In this document: piece after piece, positions 31,847 to 41,994 of the stretch
Numbering within the stretch: the first letter of the stretch is position 1
Layout of the letters: the number at the start of each line of letters is the position of its first letter
Assembly (NCBI GenBank): GCA_945862145.1
Contig: CAMAXE010000027.1
Location: 1 to 64,000 of the forward strand
Direction of reading: 5' to 3'
DNA length: 64,000 bases
DNA from: Klebsiella pneumoniae
GTDB taxonomy: Bacteria; Pseudomonadota; Gammaproteobacteria; Pseudomonadales; UBA5518
Made by a program: the position numbers and the translations under genes
The notes under the pieces: model-generated
Databases searched by the model: none
The model's input: the letters and a program-made list of their open reading frames with translations, nothing else
What the model was told of the DNA's origin: nothing

Positions 31847-31882
31847 ACCATAGTTCAAAGTTTACGTTAACGTCAACGTAAA
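31847..31882 (-). promoter_or_regulatory. liu operon promoter with LiuR-type palindromic operator
   Basis: A 22-bp near-perfect palindrome with TTTACGTT...AACGTAAA arms occupies 31861-31882. It overlaps a candidate promoter read on the minus strand: TTGACG (31871-31876), an 18-base spacer, and TATGGT (31847-31852). Placement of the operator in the spacer of a long-spaced promoter is typical of MerR-type control, and the ACGT-rich palindrome fits my recollection of LiuR sites. It lies 31 bp ahead of liuR and 3 bp past the hda stop. Confidence 0.75.
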
Positions 31883-31884
31883 GC

Positions 31885-32580
31885 TCAGGCCTGCCAACCG
31901 AGTGCCTCGCGCACGAAGGGGATGCTGAGCCGCCGGCCGGCTTCGAGCGAGCGGGCATCGAGCTGATCGAGCACCGCGAGCAGCGCGCCCATGCTGCGCG
32001 GTGCGCGCGCCAGAATGTAGCTTGCGACCTCAGGGTCCAGCGTGATTCCCCGACCGCGTGCACGCAGCACGAGGGCGGCGAGCATGGCCTCGTCATCGGG
32101 CAGTGCGAGCGGCAACACCAGCAGCGCCTGCAGGCGCGAGCGCAGATCGGGCAGGGTCACGGCAAGCAGCGAGGGCGGCAGCCGCGCGGCCACCAGCAGG
32201 GAGCCCTGCCGCTCCATCACGCCGTTGTAGAGGTGAAACAGCGCTTCCTCCCAGCCACGTGTTCCGAGCACGGCGTCGATATCGTCCAGGCAGAGCAGCG
32301 CGCAGGCCTCGAGCCCCGCGAGCACCTCGCCGGGGGGCGCCTCACGAAGCTCTGCGAGCGGCAAGTAAACAAAACTGCGCCCTGCGGATTCGGCCGCCTG
32401 CGCGCAGGCCTGCAGCAGGTGCGTGCGCCCCGAGCCCGCGGGCCCGTGGAGAAAAGCAGCAAGCGGGGGTTCGGCGAGTCCGCGCTGCAGTTCACTCACC
32501 GAGGCTGCCACACCGGCGTGGGCGAGAAAACTGGCTAACGAGACGTCGTCATGCAGGCGGACCGCCAGCGGGATCTGCAT
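31885..32580 (-). CDS. hda: DnaA inactivator Hda
   Basis: The 231-residue AAA+ protein resembles DnaA domain III. It has the clamp-binding-type N terminus MQIPLAVRL, the P-loop GPAGSGRTHLLQA, and the Walker B segment ALLCLDDIDAVLG. With the beta clamp it stimulates DnaA-ATP hydrolysis and limits re-initiation of replication. The ATG at 32580 overlaps the perM stop by one base; a GTG two codons earlier is also possible. The hda-perM-DUF2066-purM order is conserved in pseudomonads. Confidence 0.87.
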   Translation of the reverse strand: MQIPLAVRLHDDVSLASFLAHAGVAASVSELQRGLAEPPLAAFLHGPAGSGRTHLLQACAQAAESAGRSFVYLPLAELREAPPGEVLAGLEACALLCLDDIDAVLGTRGWEEALFHLYNGVMERQGSLLVAARLPPSLLAVTLPDLRSRLQALLVLPLALPDDEAMLAALVLRARGRGITLDPEVASYILARAPRSMGALLAVLDQLDARSLEAGRRLSIPFVREALGWQA

Positions 32581-33701
32581 CAGCACTCCGGCCCGGTATC
32601 CCCGGGAGCCCCAGCGGAGGGCGCTGTGTCCGGGCGCGGGCGCTCGAGGCCGTAGACGCTGCTCTGGCGGTAACGGTCATGCAGGTGGCGCAACACCACC
32701 ATGATCATGGCCGAGACCGGCAGCGCGAGCAGGACGCCCGTGAAACCAAAAAGCTGGCCGCCGGCCATCACGGCGAAAATCACCGCCACCGGATGCAGCC
32801 CGATGCGATCACCGACCAGCTTGGGTGTCAGGTACATCCCCTCGAGCATCTGCGCGGCCACGAACACGGCCGCCACCCACAGCAGCACATGCCAGTCACC
32901 GAACTGCAGCAGCGCCGCCGCCGAGGCCGCCGCAATGCCGAGCACCAGCCCGAGGTAGGGGACGATGCTGGCAAGCCCCGCGATCATGCCGATCAGCAGC
33001 GCAAGATCCAGCCCGAGCAACATCAACCCCGTGGTGTAACAGGCACCCAGCGCCAGCATCACCAGGAACTGTCCGCGCAGAAAGGCGCTCACTACCTCGT
33101 TACATTCGCGCGCAAGCCCGGAGACGGTGGGCTCCCACGGGCGTGGCAACGTCTCGCGGACCCAGCGCACCATGTGGTCCCAGTCGCGGAGCAGGTAAAA
33201 AGTCACCACCGGTATGAGCACCATATTGGCGAGCCAGCCGAGCACCGCCAGCGAGGACGAGGTGGCCGACACCAGCAGTCCCTGCGCCATGCCACCGGCG
33301 CTCTGCCAGTTGGCGACCAGCGCCTCCCTGATGCGCTCTAACGGTAGGTCGGCCTCGGAAATCTGGAACTCGCTCTTCAGCCACGGCAACAGGGCCGTGC
33401 GGAACCACTCCACGGCAACCGGCACCTTGCCGGCGACCACGTGCATCTGGCGACCGAGCAGGGGCACCAGCACCAGCAACAGCACCAGCAGCACGAGACC
33501 CGACACCAGAAACACCGCACATACGCCCAGTGTGCGCGAGAGACCCAGCCTCTCCAGGCGATCGACCACCGGATCCCAGAGGTAGGCAAGCAGCAGCGCG
33601 ACCAGAAAGGGCATCAGGATCGGTGACAGGAAGTGCAGCAGCACGCCGGATGCCAGCAGCGTTCCGATGAGTGTCAGACGGCGCAGACCGCTATCGTCCA
33701 T
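32580..33701 (-). CDS. perM: PerM/AI-2E family permease
   Basis: The 373-residue membrane protein has the AI-2E/PerM pattern: N-terminal helices (VLLHFLSPILMPFLVALLLA), a soluble section at about 70-145, and the C-terminal bundle with LTPKLVGDRIGLHPVAVIFA. AGGAG lies eight bases before the ATG at 33701, which is why I prefer it over an upstream start inside the neighbouring gene. The function is probably ion or small-molecule efflux. The C terminus is Pro/Gly-rich. Confidence 0.85.
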   Translation of the reverse strand: MDDSGLRRLTLIGTLLASGVLLHFLSPILMPFLVALLLAYLWDPVVDRLERLGLSRTLGVCAVFLVSGLVLLVLLLVLVPLLGRQMHVVAGKVPVAVEWFRTALLPWLKSEFQISEADLPLERIREALVANWQSAGGMAQGLLVSATSSSLAVLGWLANMVLIPVVTFYLLRDWDHMVRWVRETLPRPWEPTVSGLARECNEVVSAFLRGQFLVMLALGACYTTGLMLLGLDLALLIGMIAGLASIVPYLGLVLGIAAASAAALLQFGDWHVLLWVAAVFVAAQMLEGMYLTPKLVGDRIGLHPVAVIFAVMAGGQLFGFTGVLLALPVSAMIMVVLRHLHDRYRQSSVYGLERPRPDTAPSAGAPGDTGPEC

Positions 33702-33711
33702 GGCAAGGCTC

Positions 33712-34773
33712 CTATTGCGCGGCCCAGCGATAGCGACGCTCGGCGGGCTCACCCTCCAGGCGCAACTGCGGCACCAGGGCGAGCTCCTGCAGCACGCTGT
33801 CGATCCCGCTGTCTGTGAGCAAGTCGAAGTACACCGTGTCGCGCTCGATCAGACCCGGAAGCGCCTGCCGTACGGAGCCGAGCTTCCCCAGTTGATCGGC
33901 CAGCGCGCGGTAGATCGCGAGCGAGGCGATATTGTCAATGCGGATGCGCAGCTGCTCGGCATTCTCCAGCCCCGAGCGCACCGCGAAGTGCGCGGAAAGC
34001 GACTCCGCCACGGCGTCCACCAGCTGCCCGGACAAGGCGGCGAGACTGGGAGCCCTGCCCTGCCCGTATACGATCTCCTCGCCGATACGCTGCCTCCATT
34101 CTCCCACCCATTCGCCGGTGCCGCTGCGCACGAAGCGGGCCACCACCAGATTGCCCGCCGCGTAGCGCGCGGAGGCCTGCAGCAGCCCGGCGTCGTCCAA
34201 CGACGCGACCCGCTCCACCGGCACAGCCGCCCGCTCCTCGAGATCCAGCGACGGCAAGCGCAGCGGCACCGCGCGCGCCGCCGCGTGATAGTCGAGCCAA
34301 CCCACTGCCGCCGCATCGCCATCACGGCTCGCGAGCCGCGGGCCACTGCCATCATCGAGGGCGAGCCACACGAGGGATGCCGGCCGGTTGGCCGAGAGCC
34401 GCGGCTCGCCGGCCCGGCGCAGGAGGTCGTCGATGGCGGCAGGCTGGAAGCTGGCATGAAGATGCAGTTCGGTGAGCGCCGCACCGGTCTCGTCGGGCGG
34501 CAGGGATGCGCTGCGAAAGTAGAACTGCACGACGCGTGAGGAAGCGCCACGGACCGCCTCTGCGAGTTGCGGATTCTCCAGCACACGTTGCGAACCCGAA
34601 GCCTTGACCAGCACCGCCTGCAAGGCCCGGCGGATGCCGGCATCCCGCTCGCTGTTGTCTTGCGAGGCAACGGCGACGTCTGCCTCGTAGAGGCTCGCGG
34701 CACGGGCGGTCCCACCGGGCAGGGTGAAGAGCAGGGCCCACAGGAGGGCTGGAAGGAGCAAGAATCGCCGCAT
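33712..34773 (-). CDS. DUF2066 domain periplasmic protein
   Basis: The 353-residue protein starts with a signal peptide (MRRFLLLPALLWALLFTLPG, cleavage near ARA-AS) and continues with the DUF2066 domain, beginning YEADVAVASQDNSERDAGIR. It is the usual neighbour of purM, perM and hda in Pseudomonas. Its biochemical role is unknown. The start was placed at the ATG giving a proper signal peptide; longer in-frame starts exist upstream. A TAGAAT box at 34806-34811 (minus strand) may be its -10. Confidence 0.82.
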   Translation of the reverse strand: MRRFLLLPALLWALLFTLPGGTARAASLYEADVAVASQDNSERDAGIRRALQAVLVKASGSQRVLENPQLAEAVRGASSRVVQFYFRSASLPPDETGAALTELHLHASFQPAAIDDLLRRAGEPRLSANRPASLVWLALDDGSGPRLASRDGDAAAVGWLDYHAAARAVPLRLPSLDLEERAAVPVERVASLDDAGLLQASARYAAGNLVVARFVRSGTGEWVGEWRQRIGEEIVYGQGRAPSLAALSGQLVDAVAESLSAHFAVRSGLENAEQLRIRIDNIASLAIYRALADQLGKLGSVRQALPGLIERDTVYFDLLTDSGIDSVLQELALVPQLRLEGEPAERRYRWAAQ

Positions 34774-34975
34774 CGCAATCGCGCCGTGGCAGGGAGGGCG
34801 CGAGCATTCTAGCAAGATGACAGCGATTAGCGTGGCTGCAGGTACACCGGAACCCGATCGCTGCCGGACCACCCGGGATCGCCTGCAGAAAGCCCCCTAG
34901 GCATGCCCTGCGGCCGCGATTAGTGTTGCGCTTGTGTTGGCACGCAGACGGCACCAGACGGCAGGAGATAGACGC

Positions 34976-35527
34976 ATGACAGGACCCGACACATCGCTGC
35001 GGGAGCTTTCCGGAACGCCGGACCCCGCCACCCGCGATTTCGTCTTCAACCAGACCATGCTGCGTGTGAAGGATCCCGCGATCGCGGTGGACTTCTACAC
35101 CCGCGTGCTCGGCATGACGCTGGTGAGGCAGCTCGATTTTCCCGAGATGCGTTTCTCGCTGTACTTTCTTTGCCACCTGCGCGGCGACGATCCCGCGGTG
35201 CCCACCGACCCCACGGAGCGCACCGCCTGGGCCTTTACCCGCAACGCCATGCTGGAACTCACCCACAACTGGGGCAGCGAGAGCGACCCCGCATTCGGGG
35301 GCTACCACAACGGCAACAGCGAGCCTCGCGGTTTCGGGCATATCGGCATCAGCGTGCCCGACGTAAGCCTCGCCTGCGCGCGCTTCGAGGAACTGGGCGT
35401 CGATTTCGTGAAACGTCCGGCAGACGGCAAGATGCGCGAAGTGGCCTTCATCAGGGATCCCGACGGCTACTGGATCGAGATTCTCTCGGCGGCCAGCGCA
35501 GGGGCCATTCGCGAGCACCTCGGGTAG
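34976..35527 (+). CDS. gloA: Lactoylglutathione lyase (glyoxalase I)
   Basis: The 183-residue enzyme has [11 protein letters not shown] with a Gln at the first metal-ligand position, ELTHNWG and GHIGISVPD histidine segments, and GYWIEIL with the last glutamate. The Gln ligand and the longer length fit the Zn-type (human/Pseudomonas GloA3-like) class, not the short Ni-type. It isomerises the methylglyoxal-glutathione hemithioacetal. AGGAG lies eight bases upstream of the ATG. The gene sits between DUF2066 and purM, which are neighbours in many relatives. Confidence 0.9.
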   Translation: MTGPDTSLRELSGTPDPATRDFVFNQTMLRVKDPAIAVDFYTRVLGMTLVRQLDFPEMRFSLYFLCHLRGDDPAVPTDPTERTAWAFTRNAMLELTHNWGSESDPAFGGYHNGNSEPRGFGHIGISVPDVSLACARFEELGVDFVKRPADGKMREVAFIRDPDGYWIEILSAASAGAIREHLG

Positions 35528-35602
35528 CATGGGCCGGGGCCGGGAAGGCCGTTTCACCGTGCTAGACTCCGCGCTCCCTGCCCGTCCCGAGACGCACTTC
35601 GC

Positions 35603-36661
35603 ATGAGCGATTCCGCCCCGCAATCCCTGTCCTACAAGGACGCCGGTGTCGACATCGACGCGGGCAACGCGCTGGTCGCCAACATCAAGGGCATCGCCCG
35701 GCGCACGCGGCGCCCCGAGGTGATGGGCGGTATCGGCGGCTTCGGCGCGCTTTGCCGCATTCCGGAAGGCTACCGCAAGCCCGTATTGGTCTCGGGCACC
35801 GATGGCGTGGGCACCAAGCTCCGGCTCGCGATGCAACTTGGCATCCACGACACCATCGGCATCGATCTGGTCGCCATGTGCGTGAACGATCTGGTGGTCG
35901 CCGGGGCCGAGCCGCTGTTCTTCCTCGACTACTACGCCACCGGCAAGCTAGACGTTGCCATCGCCACGCAGGTGGTGAGCGGCATAGGCGCGGGCTGCGA
36001 GCAGGCGGGCTGCGCGCTGGTGGGTGGCGAGACCGCCGAGATGCCCGGCATGTACGAGGGCGATGACTACGATCTGGCCGGTTTTTGCGTGGGTGTGGTG
36101 GAAGAAGATCGCATCATCGACGGCAGCCACGTGCAGCCGGGCGACGCGCTGATCGGGCTCGCCTCGAGCGGCGCGCACTCGAACGGCTATTCGCTGATCC
36201 GCAAGATCCTGCAGGTCTCCGGCGCCGATACCACCCAAGCCTTCGACGGCCGCACGCTGGGCGAGGCGCTGCTCGCGCCCACCCGCATCTACGTAAAACC
36301 TCTGCTCGCGCTGATGCAGCACTGCGAGGTGCGCGCGCTGGCGCATATCACCGGTGGCGGATTGCTCGAAAATATCCCCCGCGTTCTTCCCGACAACTGC
36401 CGCGCCACGCTGGATACCGCGAGCTGGGAGGAGCCCGCGCTCTTCGGCTGGCTGGCACGCGCCGGCAACGTCGAGCGGCGCGAGATGTACCGCACCTTCA
36501 ACTGCGGCATCGGCATGGTGGTGTGTGTGCCGCAGCACGACTGCGAGCGTGCCATCGCCTTCCTGCGCGAGCAGGGCGAGACAGCCTGGCGACTGGGCCG
36601 GGTAGACGCCCTCGAAGCCGGCGGCGAACAGGTGCATCTGGCAGCGGGGGCCTCCGACTGA
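35603..36661 (+). CDS. purM: Phosphoribosylformylglycinamidine cyclo-ligase
   Basis: The 352-residue PurM converts FGAM to AIR with ATP in purine synthesis. Motifs include [40 protein letters not shown], and [11 protein letters not shown] with the C-terminal [15 protein letters not shown]. Its length matches the family. The stop overlaps the purN start by one base (TGATG), so the two are coupled. TAGACT shortly upstream may be the -10 element. Confidence 0.95.
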   Translation: MSDSAPQSLSYKDAGVDIDAGNALVANIKGIARRTRRPEVMGGIGGFGALCRIPEGYRKPVLVSGTDGVGTKLRLAMQLGIHDTIGIDLVAMCVNDLVVAGAEPLFFLDYYATGKLDVAIATQVVSGIGAGCEQAGCALVGGETAEMPGMYEGDDYDLAGFCVGVVEEDRIIDGSHVQPGDALIGLASSGAHSNGYSLIRKILQVSGADTTQAFDGRTLGEALLAPTRIYVKPLLALMQHCEVRALAHITGGGLLENIPRVLPDNCRATLDTASWEEPALFGWLARAGNVERREMYRTFNCGIGMVVCVPQHDCERAIAFLREQGETAWRLGRVDALEAGGEQVHLAAGASD

Positions 36662-37263
36662 TGAGCCTCGCACCACGCCGCCGCCTCGTGGTGCTGATCT
36701 CCGGAGGCGGCAGCAACCTGCAGGCATTCCTCGACGCCGCACGCGACCCCCGCTACCCCTGCGAGGTGGTCGCCGTCATCAGCAACAAGGCAGGCGTGTT
36801 CGGGCTGGAACGTGCGGCCCGCGCCGACATCCCGGCAGAGGTGCTTGACCACACCGCCTTCCCCACCCGCGAGGCCTTCGATGCCGCGTTGGCAGAACGC
36901 GTCGATGCCCACGCGCCGGATCTGGTGATCCTGGCGGGCTTCATGCGTATCCTCACGCCGGCTTTCGTACAGCGTTATGCCGGCCGACTTCTCAACATCC
37001 ACCCTTCACTGCTGCCGAAGTACCCGGGGCTGCACACCCACCAGCGCGCCATCGACGCGGGCGACACCGAGGCGGGCGCCACGGTGCACCTGGTCACCGA
37101 GGAACTGGACGGCGGCCCGCACATCCTGCAGGCGCGCGTCCCGGTACTGCCGGGCGATACGGCGGCAACGCTTGCAGCACGGGTGCTGGTGGAGGAGCAC
37201 CGGCTCTACCCCGAGGCCGCAAAATTGCTGGCGCTCGGAGGAGCGGACGAGCCGGGCGCGTGA
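36661..37263 (+). CDS. purN: Phosphoribosylglycinamide formyltransferase
   Basis: The 200-residue PurN transfers a formyl group from 10-formyl-tetrahydrofolate to GAR. It shows LISGGGSNLQAFLD, the catalytic NIHPSLLPKYPGLHTHQRA (Asn-His pair) and the aspartate-bearing loop GATVHLVTEELDGGPHILQ. The gene starts within the purM stop and ends in a four-base overlap with the next gene. Confidence 0.95.
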   Translation: MSLAPRRRLVVLISGGGSNLQAFLDAARDPRYPCEVVAVISNKAGVFGLERAARADIPAEVLDHTAFPTREAFDAALAERVDAHAPDLVILAGFMRILTPAFVQRYAGRLLNIHPSLLPKYPGLHTHQRAIDAGDTEAGATVHLVTEELDGGPHILQARVPVLPGDTAATLAARVLVEEHRLYPEAAKLLALGGADEPGA

Positions 37264-38060
37264 AACGACTGCTCTCGCTTGCCACCGGCAGCCTGCCTGA
37301 ATTCAGTCCGGTGGAGGTCGTGGAAGCAGCCGCCGCCGCAGGCTGGGAAGCCTGCGGCATCTGGTTCGACGCCGCGACCTGGACCGCAAAAACCACCCGC
37401 GACACCCGCGAGGCCTTTGTTAGCAGCGGCCTGATCGCACTGGATATCGAGGTGGTATGGATCCACCCCGGCGCCGCCGACCCCAACCACGAACGACTGC
37501 TGGAAGCCGGCGCGGAGATCGGTGCGCGCAACGCGCTGGTGGTGAGCTCAGACCCCGATATCGAGGCCACCAAGCGGCGTTTCGAGGGGATCTGCCGCAT
37601 CGCCGAGCGCTGCGGACTCGATGCCTGTTTCGAGTTCCTGCCGATCACCGCCGTGAAAAGCCTGCCGGCCGCGCTGGAGGTGATTCACGCCGTGGCTCAT
37701 CCGCGCGCGAGATTGCTGGTCGATGCCCTGCACCTCGCCCGTTCGGGCGGCAACCCGGAGCAACTGCGCGACTTGCCCGCAGAGCTCTTCAGCTATGCCC
37801 AGATCTGCGACGCACCCGCGCAGCTCACGCCAATGAATCACGAGACCCTGCTGCACGAGGCCATCGACGCCCGCCTGTTGCCGGGCGAGGGCGAACTGCC
37901 CCTGCAGCGGCTCCTGGCCGCGCTGCCGGCGGGGCTGGCGCTGGCACCCGAGCAACGCTCCCGCGCGCTTCGCGAGCGCTACCCGGACGCGGCGGCACGC
38001 GCCGGCGCGATACTCCGGGCCACGCGGAGCTTCTTGCAGACCGTGGGCGAGACGGCCTGA
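37260..38060 (+). CDS. TIM-barrel sugar phosphate isomerase/epimerase-like protein
   Basis: The 266-residue protein belongs to the AP endonuclease 2/xylose isomerase-like TIM-barrel superfamily: AAAAGWEACGIWFD, LDIEVVWIHPG, CFEFLPITAVKSLPAALEVI and LVDALHLARSGGNPEQL supply the metal-binding carboxylates and histidine. The substrate is unknown. It begins with GTG in a four-base overlap with purN, so it is co-translated with the purine genes, where relatives often have a DUF3108 gene instead. Confidence 0.8.
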   Translation: MKRLLSLATGSLPEFSPVEVVEAAAAAGWEACGIWFDAATWTAKTTRDTREAFVSSGLIALDIEVVWIHPGAADPNHERLLEAGAEIGARNALVVSSDPDIEATKRRFEGICRIAERCGLDACFEFLPITAVKSLPAALEVIHAVAHPRARLLVDALHLARSGGNPEQLRDLPAELFSYAQICDAPAQLTPMNHETLLHEAIDARLLPGEGELPLQRLLAALPAGLALAPEQRSRALRERYPDAAARAGAILRATRSFLQTVGETA

Positions 38061-38121
38061 ATCCGCCCGGGATGCGTCGGTTTTCTTTACATCTGCCGAA
38101 TGGCGGGGCCAGTGGACCTGC

Positions 38122-38688
38122 TCAGGCCTTGGGCAAGGTAACGCCAGTCTGGCCCTGATACTTGCCGCCGCGATCGCGGTAGGAGGTTTCGCACACCTCG
38201 TCGCTCTCGAAGAAGAGCATCTGCGCCACGCCCTCGTTGGCGTAGATTTTCGCGGGCAGGGTGGTGGTGTTGGAGAATTCCAGCGTCACGTGACCTTCCC
38301 ATTCGGGCTCGAGCGGCGTGACGTTCACGATGATCCCGCAGCGCGCGTAGGTGGATTTGCCGAGGCAGATGGTGAGCACGTTGCGGGGGATGCGGAAGTA
38401 CTCCACGGTGCGAGCAAGCGCGAAGGAATTGGGCGGGATGATGCAGCTGTCGGCGGTGAAGTCGACAAAGCTGTTGGGATCGAAGTTTTTGGGATCCACC
38501 GTGGCGGAGTGGACGTTGGTGAAGATCTTGAACTCCTCGGAGCAGCGCACGTCGTAGCCGTAACTCGAGGTGCCGAAGGAGATCACCTTGCCTGCAGCAG
38601 TGTGGCGCACCTGGTCGGGCTCGAAGGGGCTGATCATGCCGTGCTCCTGCGCCATGCGCCGGATCCAGCGGTCGGATTTGATCGACAT
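38122..38688 (-). CDS. dcd: dCTP deaminase
   Basis: The 188-residue trimeric-dUTPase-fold enzyme deaminates dCTP to dUTP. Hallmarks are [11 protein letters not shown], the nucleotide-binding [31 protein letters not shown] and the C-terminal [20 protein letters not shown] lid. The length is exactly that of the bacterial family. The dcd-apbC-metG order is conserved in Pseudomonas. The start at 38688 is 22 bp after the apbC stop. Confidence 0.95.
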   Translation of the reverse strand: MSIKSDRWIRRMAQEHGMISPFEPDQVRHTAAGKVISFGTSSYGYDVRCSEEFKIFTNVHSATVDPKNFDPNSFVDFTADSCIIPPNSFALARTVEYFRIPRNVLTICLGKSTYARCGIIVNVTPLEPEWEGHVTLEFSNTTTLPAKIYANEGVAQMLFFESDEVCETSYRDRGGKYQGQTGVTLPKA

Positions 38689-38710
38689 CCTCTGCCTCTC
38701 TTTTCTTCTG

Positions 38711-39799
38711 TCAGTCGTTGCTGAAGGAAATGACCGGCCCGCGCACCGGTGCCGTAATCTGCAATCGCGCGAGTTGCAGGGCCGTGCGCCGGGCGATGTC
38801 GCGGTAGATGGCAGCGATTGCACCGGAGGGCTCGGCAACCACCGTGGGTGTGCCGCCGTCAGTCTGCTCCCGGATGCGGATATCCAGCGGCAACGCACCC
38901 AGCAGCGGCACGCCATAGGCCTGCGCGATGCGCTCGCCCCCACCGGCGCCGAACAGGTGCTCGGCGTGCCCGCAGGCCGAACAGATGTGCACCGCCATGT
39001 TCTCCACCACGCCAAGCACGGGGATCTCGACCTTGCGGAACATCTCGATGCCCTTGCGGCAATCGAGCAGCGCGATGTCCTGCGGTGTGGTGACGATGAC
39101 CGCTCCGCTCACCGGCACTTTCTGCGCCAGCGTGAGCTGGATATCGCCCGTGCCCGGCGGCATGTCGACGATCAGGTAGTCGAGGTCGTGCCAAAGCGTC
39201 TGCTGCAGCATCTGCTGGAGCGCGCCGCTCGCCATGGGGCCGCGCCAGACCATGGGCGTGTTGGCCGTGACGAGGTAGCCCATCGACATGGTCTGCAGGC
39301 CGTGCGCCATGATCGGCTCGAAGAACTTGCCATCACGCACGGTGGGCTGACGGTCGCCCGCAATACCGAGCATGACTTGCTGGCTCGGGCCGTAAATGTC
39401 GGCATCGAGAAGGCCAACGCGAGCGCCTTCGGCAGCCAGCGCGAGCGCGAGGTTCACCGCCGTGGTGGATTTGCCCACGCCACCCTTGCCCGAGGCCACA
39501 GCGATCACGTTGCCCACGCGATCCAGGGCCTCGACGCCCTGCTTGCGGGCTCCAGCAGCGATGTGCGGCTCCAGTTCCACCATCACGCCATCGAGGCCCG
39601 GCAAGGCAGCGCTCAGGGCACTGGCAATAGCGCCCGCGAGCCCGGCCATGGGTACGGTGCTGCGCAGACGCAGACGCGGCCCGGTAGCGCCGGGCTGGAG
39701 TTCGAGGAAGCTCGCCACCTCGCCGAGTGGTGCCTCGAGGCCCGTAACGCGGCAGGTAGCCAGCGCGGCCGTGATCGCAGCGGTCGAAGGTTGGCTCAT
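38711..39799 (-). CDS. apbC: Mrp/ApbC iron-sulfur carrier P-loop ATPase
   Basis: The 362-residue protein combines an N-terminal MIP18/DUF59-like domain (about 1-90) with a ParA/MinD-type NTPase: deviant Walker [30 protein letters not shown] and the cluster-binding CSACG. It assembles and delivers Fe-S clusters. The frame continues open upstream to 40117, but the ATG at 39799 gives the family N terminus. It is divergent from metG. Confidence 0.93.
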   Translation of the reverse strand: MSQPSTAAITAALATCRVTGLEAPLGEVASFLELQPGATGPRLRLRSTVPMAGLAGAIASALSAALPGLDGVMVELEPHIAAGARKQGVEALDRVGNVIAVASGKGGVGKSTTAVNLALALAAEGARVGLLDADIYGPSQQVMLGIAGDRQPTVRDGKFFEPIMAHGLQTMSMGYLVTANTPMVWRGPMASGALQQMLQQTLWHDLDYLIVDMPPGTGDIQLTLAQKVPVSGAVIVTTPQDIALLDCRKGIEMFRKVEIPVLGVVENMAVHICSACGHAEHLFGAGGGERIAQAYGVPLLGALPLDIRIREQTDGGTPTVVAEPSGAIAAIYRDIARRTALQLARLQITAPVRGPVISFSND

Positions 39800-39958
39800 C
39801 GGGCGCACCAAGTAACGGAATCGGAACGCATGGTAATGCCCACACCCCGGGCGCGGAAGCGCGGTCGGTACTTTCCACGGTGCGTGGCCTACGGCAGGAC
39901 GGTTATAGTCCGGCGACATCCCTGCACACACCGCCCTGCGGCACACACGCGAGACCCC

Positions 39959-41992
39959 ATGGCCCCACGCCGCATACTCGTCACCAGCGCCCTGCCCTAC
40001 GCAAACGGACCGCTGCACCTCGGCCACATGGTCGAGCAGATCCAGACCGACATCTGGGTGCGCTTCCAGAAGCTCCGCGGCAACGAGTGCCACTATGTCT
40101 GCGCGAGCGACGCCCACGGCACGCCGATCATGCTGAAGGCCGAGCAGGAGGGCATCAGCCCGGAATCACTTATCGCGCGGATCCAGACCTCGCACCAGGC
40201 AGACTCCGCGGGCTTTCTGGTGGAATTCGACAACTTCCACACCACGCACTCCCCCGAGAACCGTCACTACACCGAGCTTTTCTACAAACGCCTGCTGGCC
40301 GCGGGCCATATCGCGCGCCGCCCCATCCAGCAGGCCTTCGACCCGGTGAAAAATCTTTTCCTGCCCGACCGCTACATCAAGGGCGGCTGCCCGCGCTGCA
40401 GCGCGCCCGACCAGTACGGGGATTCCTGTGAGGCCTGCGGCGCGACCTATGGTCCAACGGATCTCAAGAATCCGGTCTCGGTACTCTCCGGTGCCACGCC
40501 GGTCACCCGCGAGTCCGAGCACTTTTTCTTCCGCCTCGGCGACTTCGAGCAGATGCTGCGGGAATGGACCGCCGGCGCCTCGGTGCAGCCCGAGATCGCC
40601 AACAAACTGAATGAGTGGTTCGAGCAGGGCCTGCAGGACTGGGACATCTCGCGCGATGCGCCGTACTTCGGCTTCGAAATCCCGCGCGAACCCGGTAAAT
40701 ATTTCTACGTGTGGCTGGAAGCACCGATCGGCTACATGGCGAGCGCGCAGGAGTACTGCAACCGCACGGGGCTCGCATTCGAGGATTTCTGGGGCGTAGA
40801 CAGCAGCGCCGAACTGCACCACTTCATCGGCAAGGACATCGCCTACTTCCACACGCTCTTCTGGCCTGCGATGCTCCACGGCGCGGGCTATCGCCGCCCC
40901 ACCGCCGTGCACTGCCATGGTTTCCTCACGGTGAATGGCCAGAAGATGTCGAAATCGCGCGGCACTTTCGTGATGGCGCGCAGCTACCTCGAGCACCTCG
41001 ACCCCGAATACTTCCGCTACTACATCGCCGGCAAACTGGGCCCGGCAGTGGAGGACATCGACTTCAGCCTAGAGGATTTCGTGCAGCGCGTGAATTCCGA
41101 CCTGGTGGGCAAGGTGGTCAATATCGCCAGCCGCTGCGCGGGGTTCATCGGCAAGCGCTTCGACGGGAAACTGGGCGGCGCTGACACCGCGCTCATCGCG
41201 GAATTGACAGCAGCCGCCGACACCGTGGCCGCGCACTACGAGCAGCTCGAGTACGCCAAGGCGATGCGCGTGGTGATGGGGCTGGCGGACCGCGCCAACC
41301 AGTACATCGACCAGGAGAAACCCTGGCAACTGGCGAAGGACCCCGCGCAGGAACAGCGGGTGCAGGCGGTGTGCTCGACGGGGATAGAACTCTTCAGGGT
41401 GCTGATGACCTACCTGAAGCCCGTTTTGCCCGCGATGGCCGGGCGCTCCGAGGCGTTCCTGCAGACCACGCTTACGTGGGATGGCCTGACGGCACCCCTC
41501 GGGGCACACACGGTGGCGACTTTCACGCCACTCATGAATCGCGTGGACATGGACAAGGTGAACGCCATGATCGAATCCGGCAAAGGCACTGCCGAAGCGG
41601 CTGCAGTCGTCGCGCCCGTGGCGGCCACTGCGCCGGCGCAGGCACCGCAGACACTGCCCGTTGGCCCCGAAATCACCATCGACGATTTCGCCAAAATCGA
41701 CCTGCGCGTGGCGCGCGTCGCGGCGGCAGCGCACGTCGAAGGCGCGGACAAACTGATCCAGCTGACGCTCGACCTGGGCGACGGCGAGCGCAATGTGTTT
41801 GCCGGCATCAAGAGCGCCTACGCGCCGGAATCACTGGTCGGGCGACTGGTCGTCGTGGTGGCGAACCTGGCGCCACGGAAAATGCGCTTCGGGCTCTCGC
41901 AGGGCATGGTGCTGGCAGCCGGTCCCGGCGGGAAGGAGATCTTCCTGCTCTCGCCCGACAGCGGCGCCGTGCCCGGCATGCAGGTGAAGTAG
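39959..41992 (+). CDS. metG: Methionyl-tRNA synthetase with C-terminal tRNA-binding domain
   Basis: The 677-residue class I synthetase has [15 protein letters not shown] (HIGH motif), a zinc knuckle with [21 protein letters not shown] split over about 142-162, [11 protein letters not shown] (KMSKS), the anticodon-binding helical domain, and a C-terminal dimerising EMAP-II-like domain (about 570-677, [14 protein letters not shown]). The correct ATG is at 39959; the open frame extends far upstream by chance. TATAGT at 39904-39909 may be the -10 box. Confidence 0.95.
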   Translation: MAPRRILVTSALPYANGPLHLGHMVEQIQTDIWVRFQKLRGNECHYVCASDAHGTPIMLKAEQEGISPESLIARIQTSHQADSAGFLVEFDNFHTTHSPENRHYTELFYKRLLAAGHIARRPIQQAFDPVKNLFLPDRYIKGGCPRCSAPDQYGDSCEACGATYGPTDLKNPVSVLSGATPVTRESEHFFFRLGDFEQMLREWTAGASVQPEIANKLNEWFEQGLQDWDISRDAPYFGFEIPREPGKYFYVWLEAPIGYMASAQEYCNRTGLAFEDFWGVDSSAELHHFIGKDIAYFHTLFWPAMLHGAGYRRPTAVHCHGFLTVNGQKMSKSRGTFVMARSYLEHLDPEYFRYYIAGKLGPAVEDIDFSLEDFVQRVNSDLVGKVVNIASRCAGFIGKRFDGKLGGADTALIAELTAAADTVAAHYEQLEYAKAMRVVMGLADRANQYIDQEKPWQLAKDPAQEQRVQAVCSTGIELFRVLMTYLKPVLPAMAGRSEAFLQTTLTWDGLTAPLGAHTVATFTPLMNRVDMDKVNAMIESGKGTAEAAAVVAPVAATAPAQAPQTLPVGPEITIDDFAKIDLRVARVAAAAHVEGADKLIQLTLDLGDGERNVFAGIKSAYAPESLVGRLVVVVANLAPRKMRFGLSQGMVLAAGPGGKEIFLLSPDSGAVPGMQVK

Positions 41993-41994
41993 CC

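Noticed and set aside
33441..33520. AGC/CAG-rich repetitive stretch
   Set aside because: It encodes Leu/Val-rich membrane helices of PerM on the minus strand; the repetition follows from codon use.
38570..39958. Extension of the metG frame upstream as one 1140-residue protein
   Set aside because: The extra 463 residues lie antisense to dcd and apbC and show no motifs. The synthetase family N terminus starts at the ATG at 39959.
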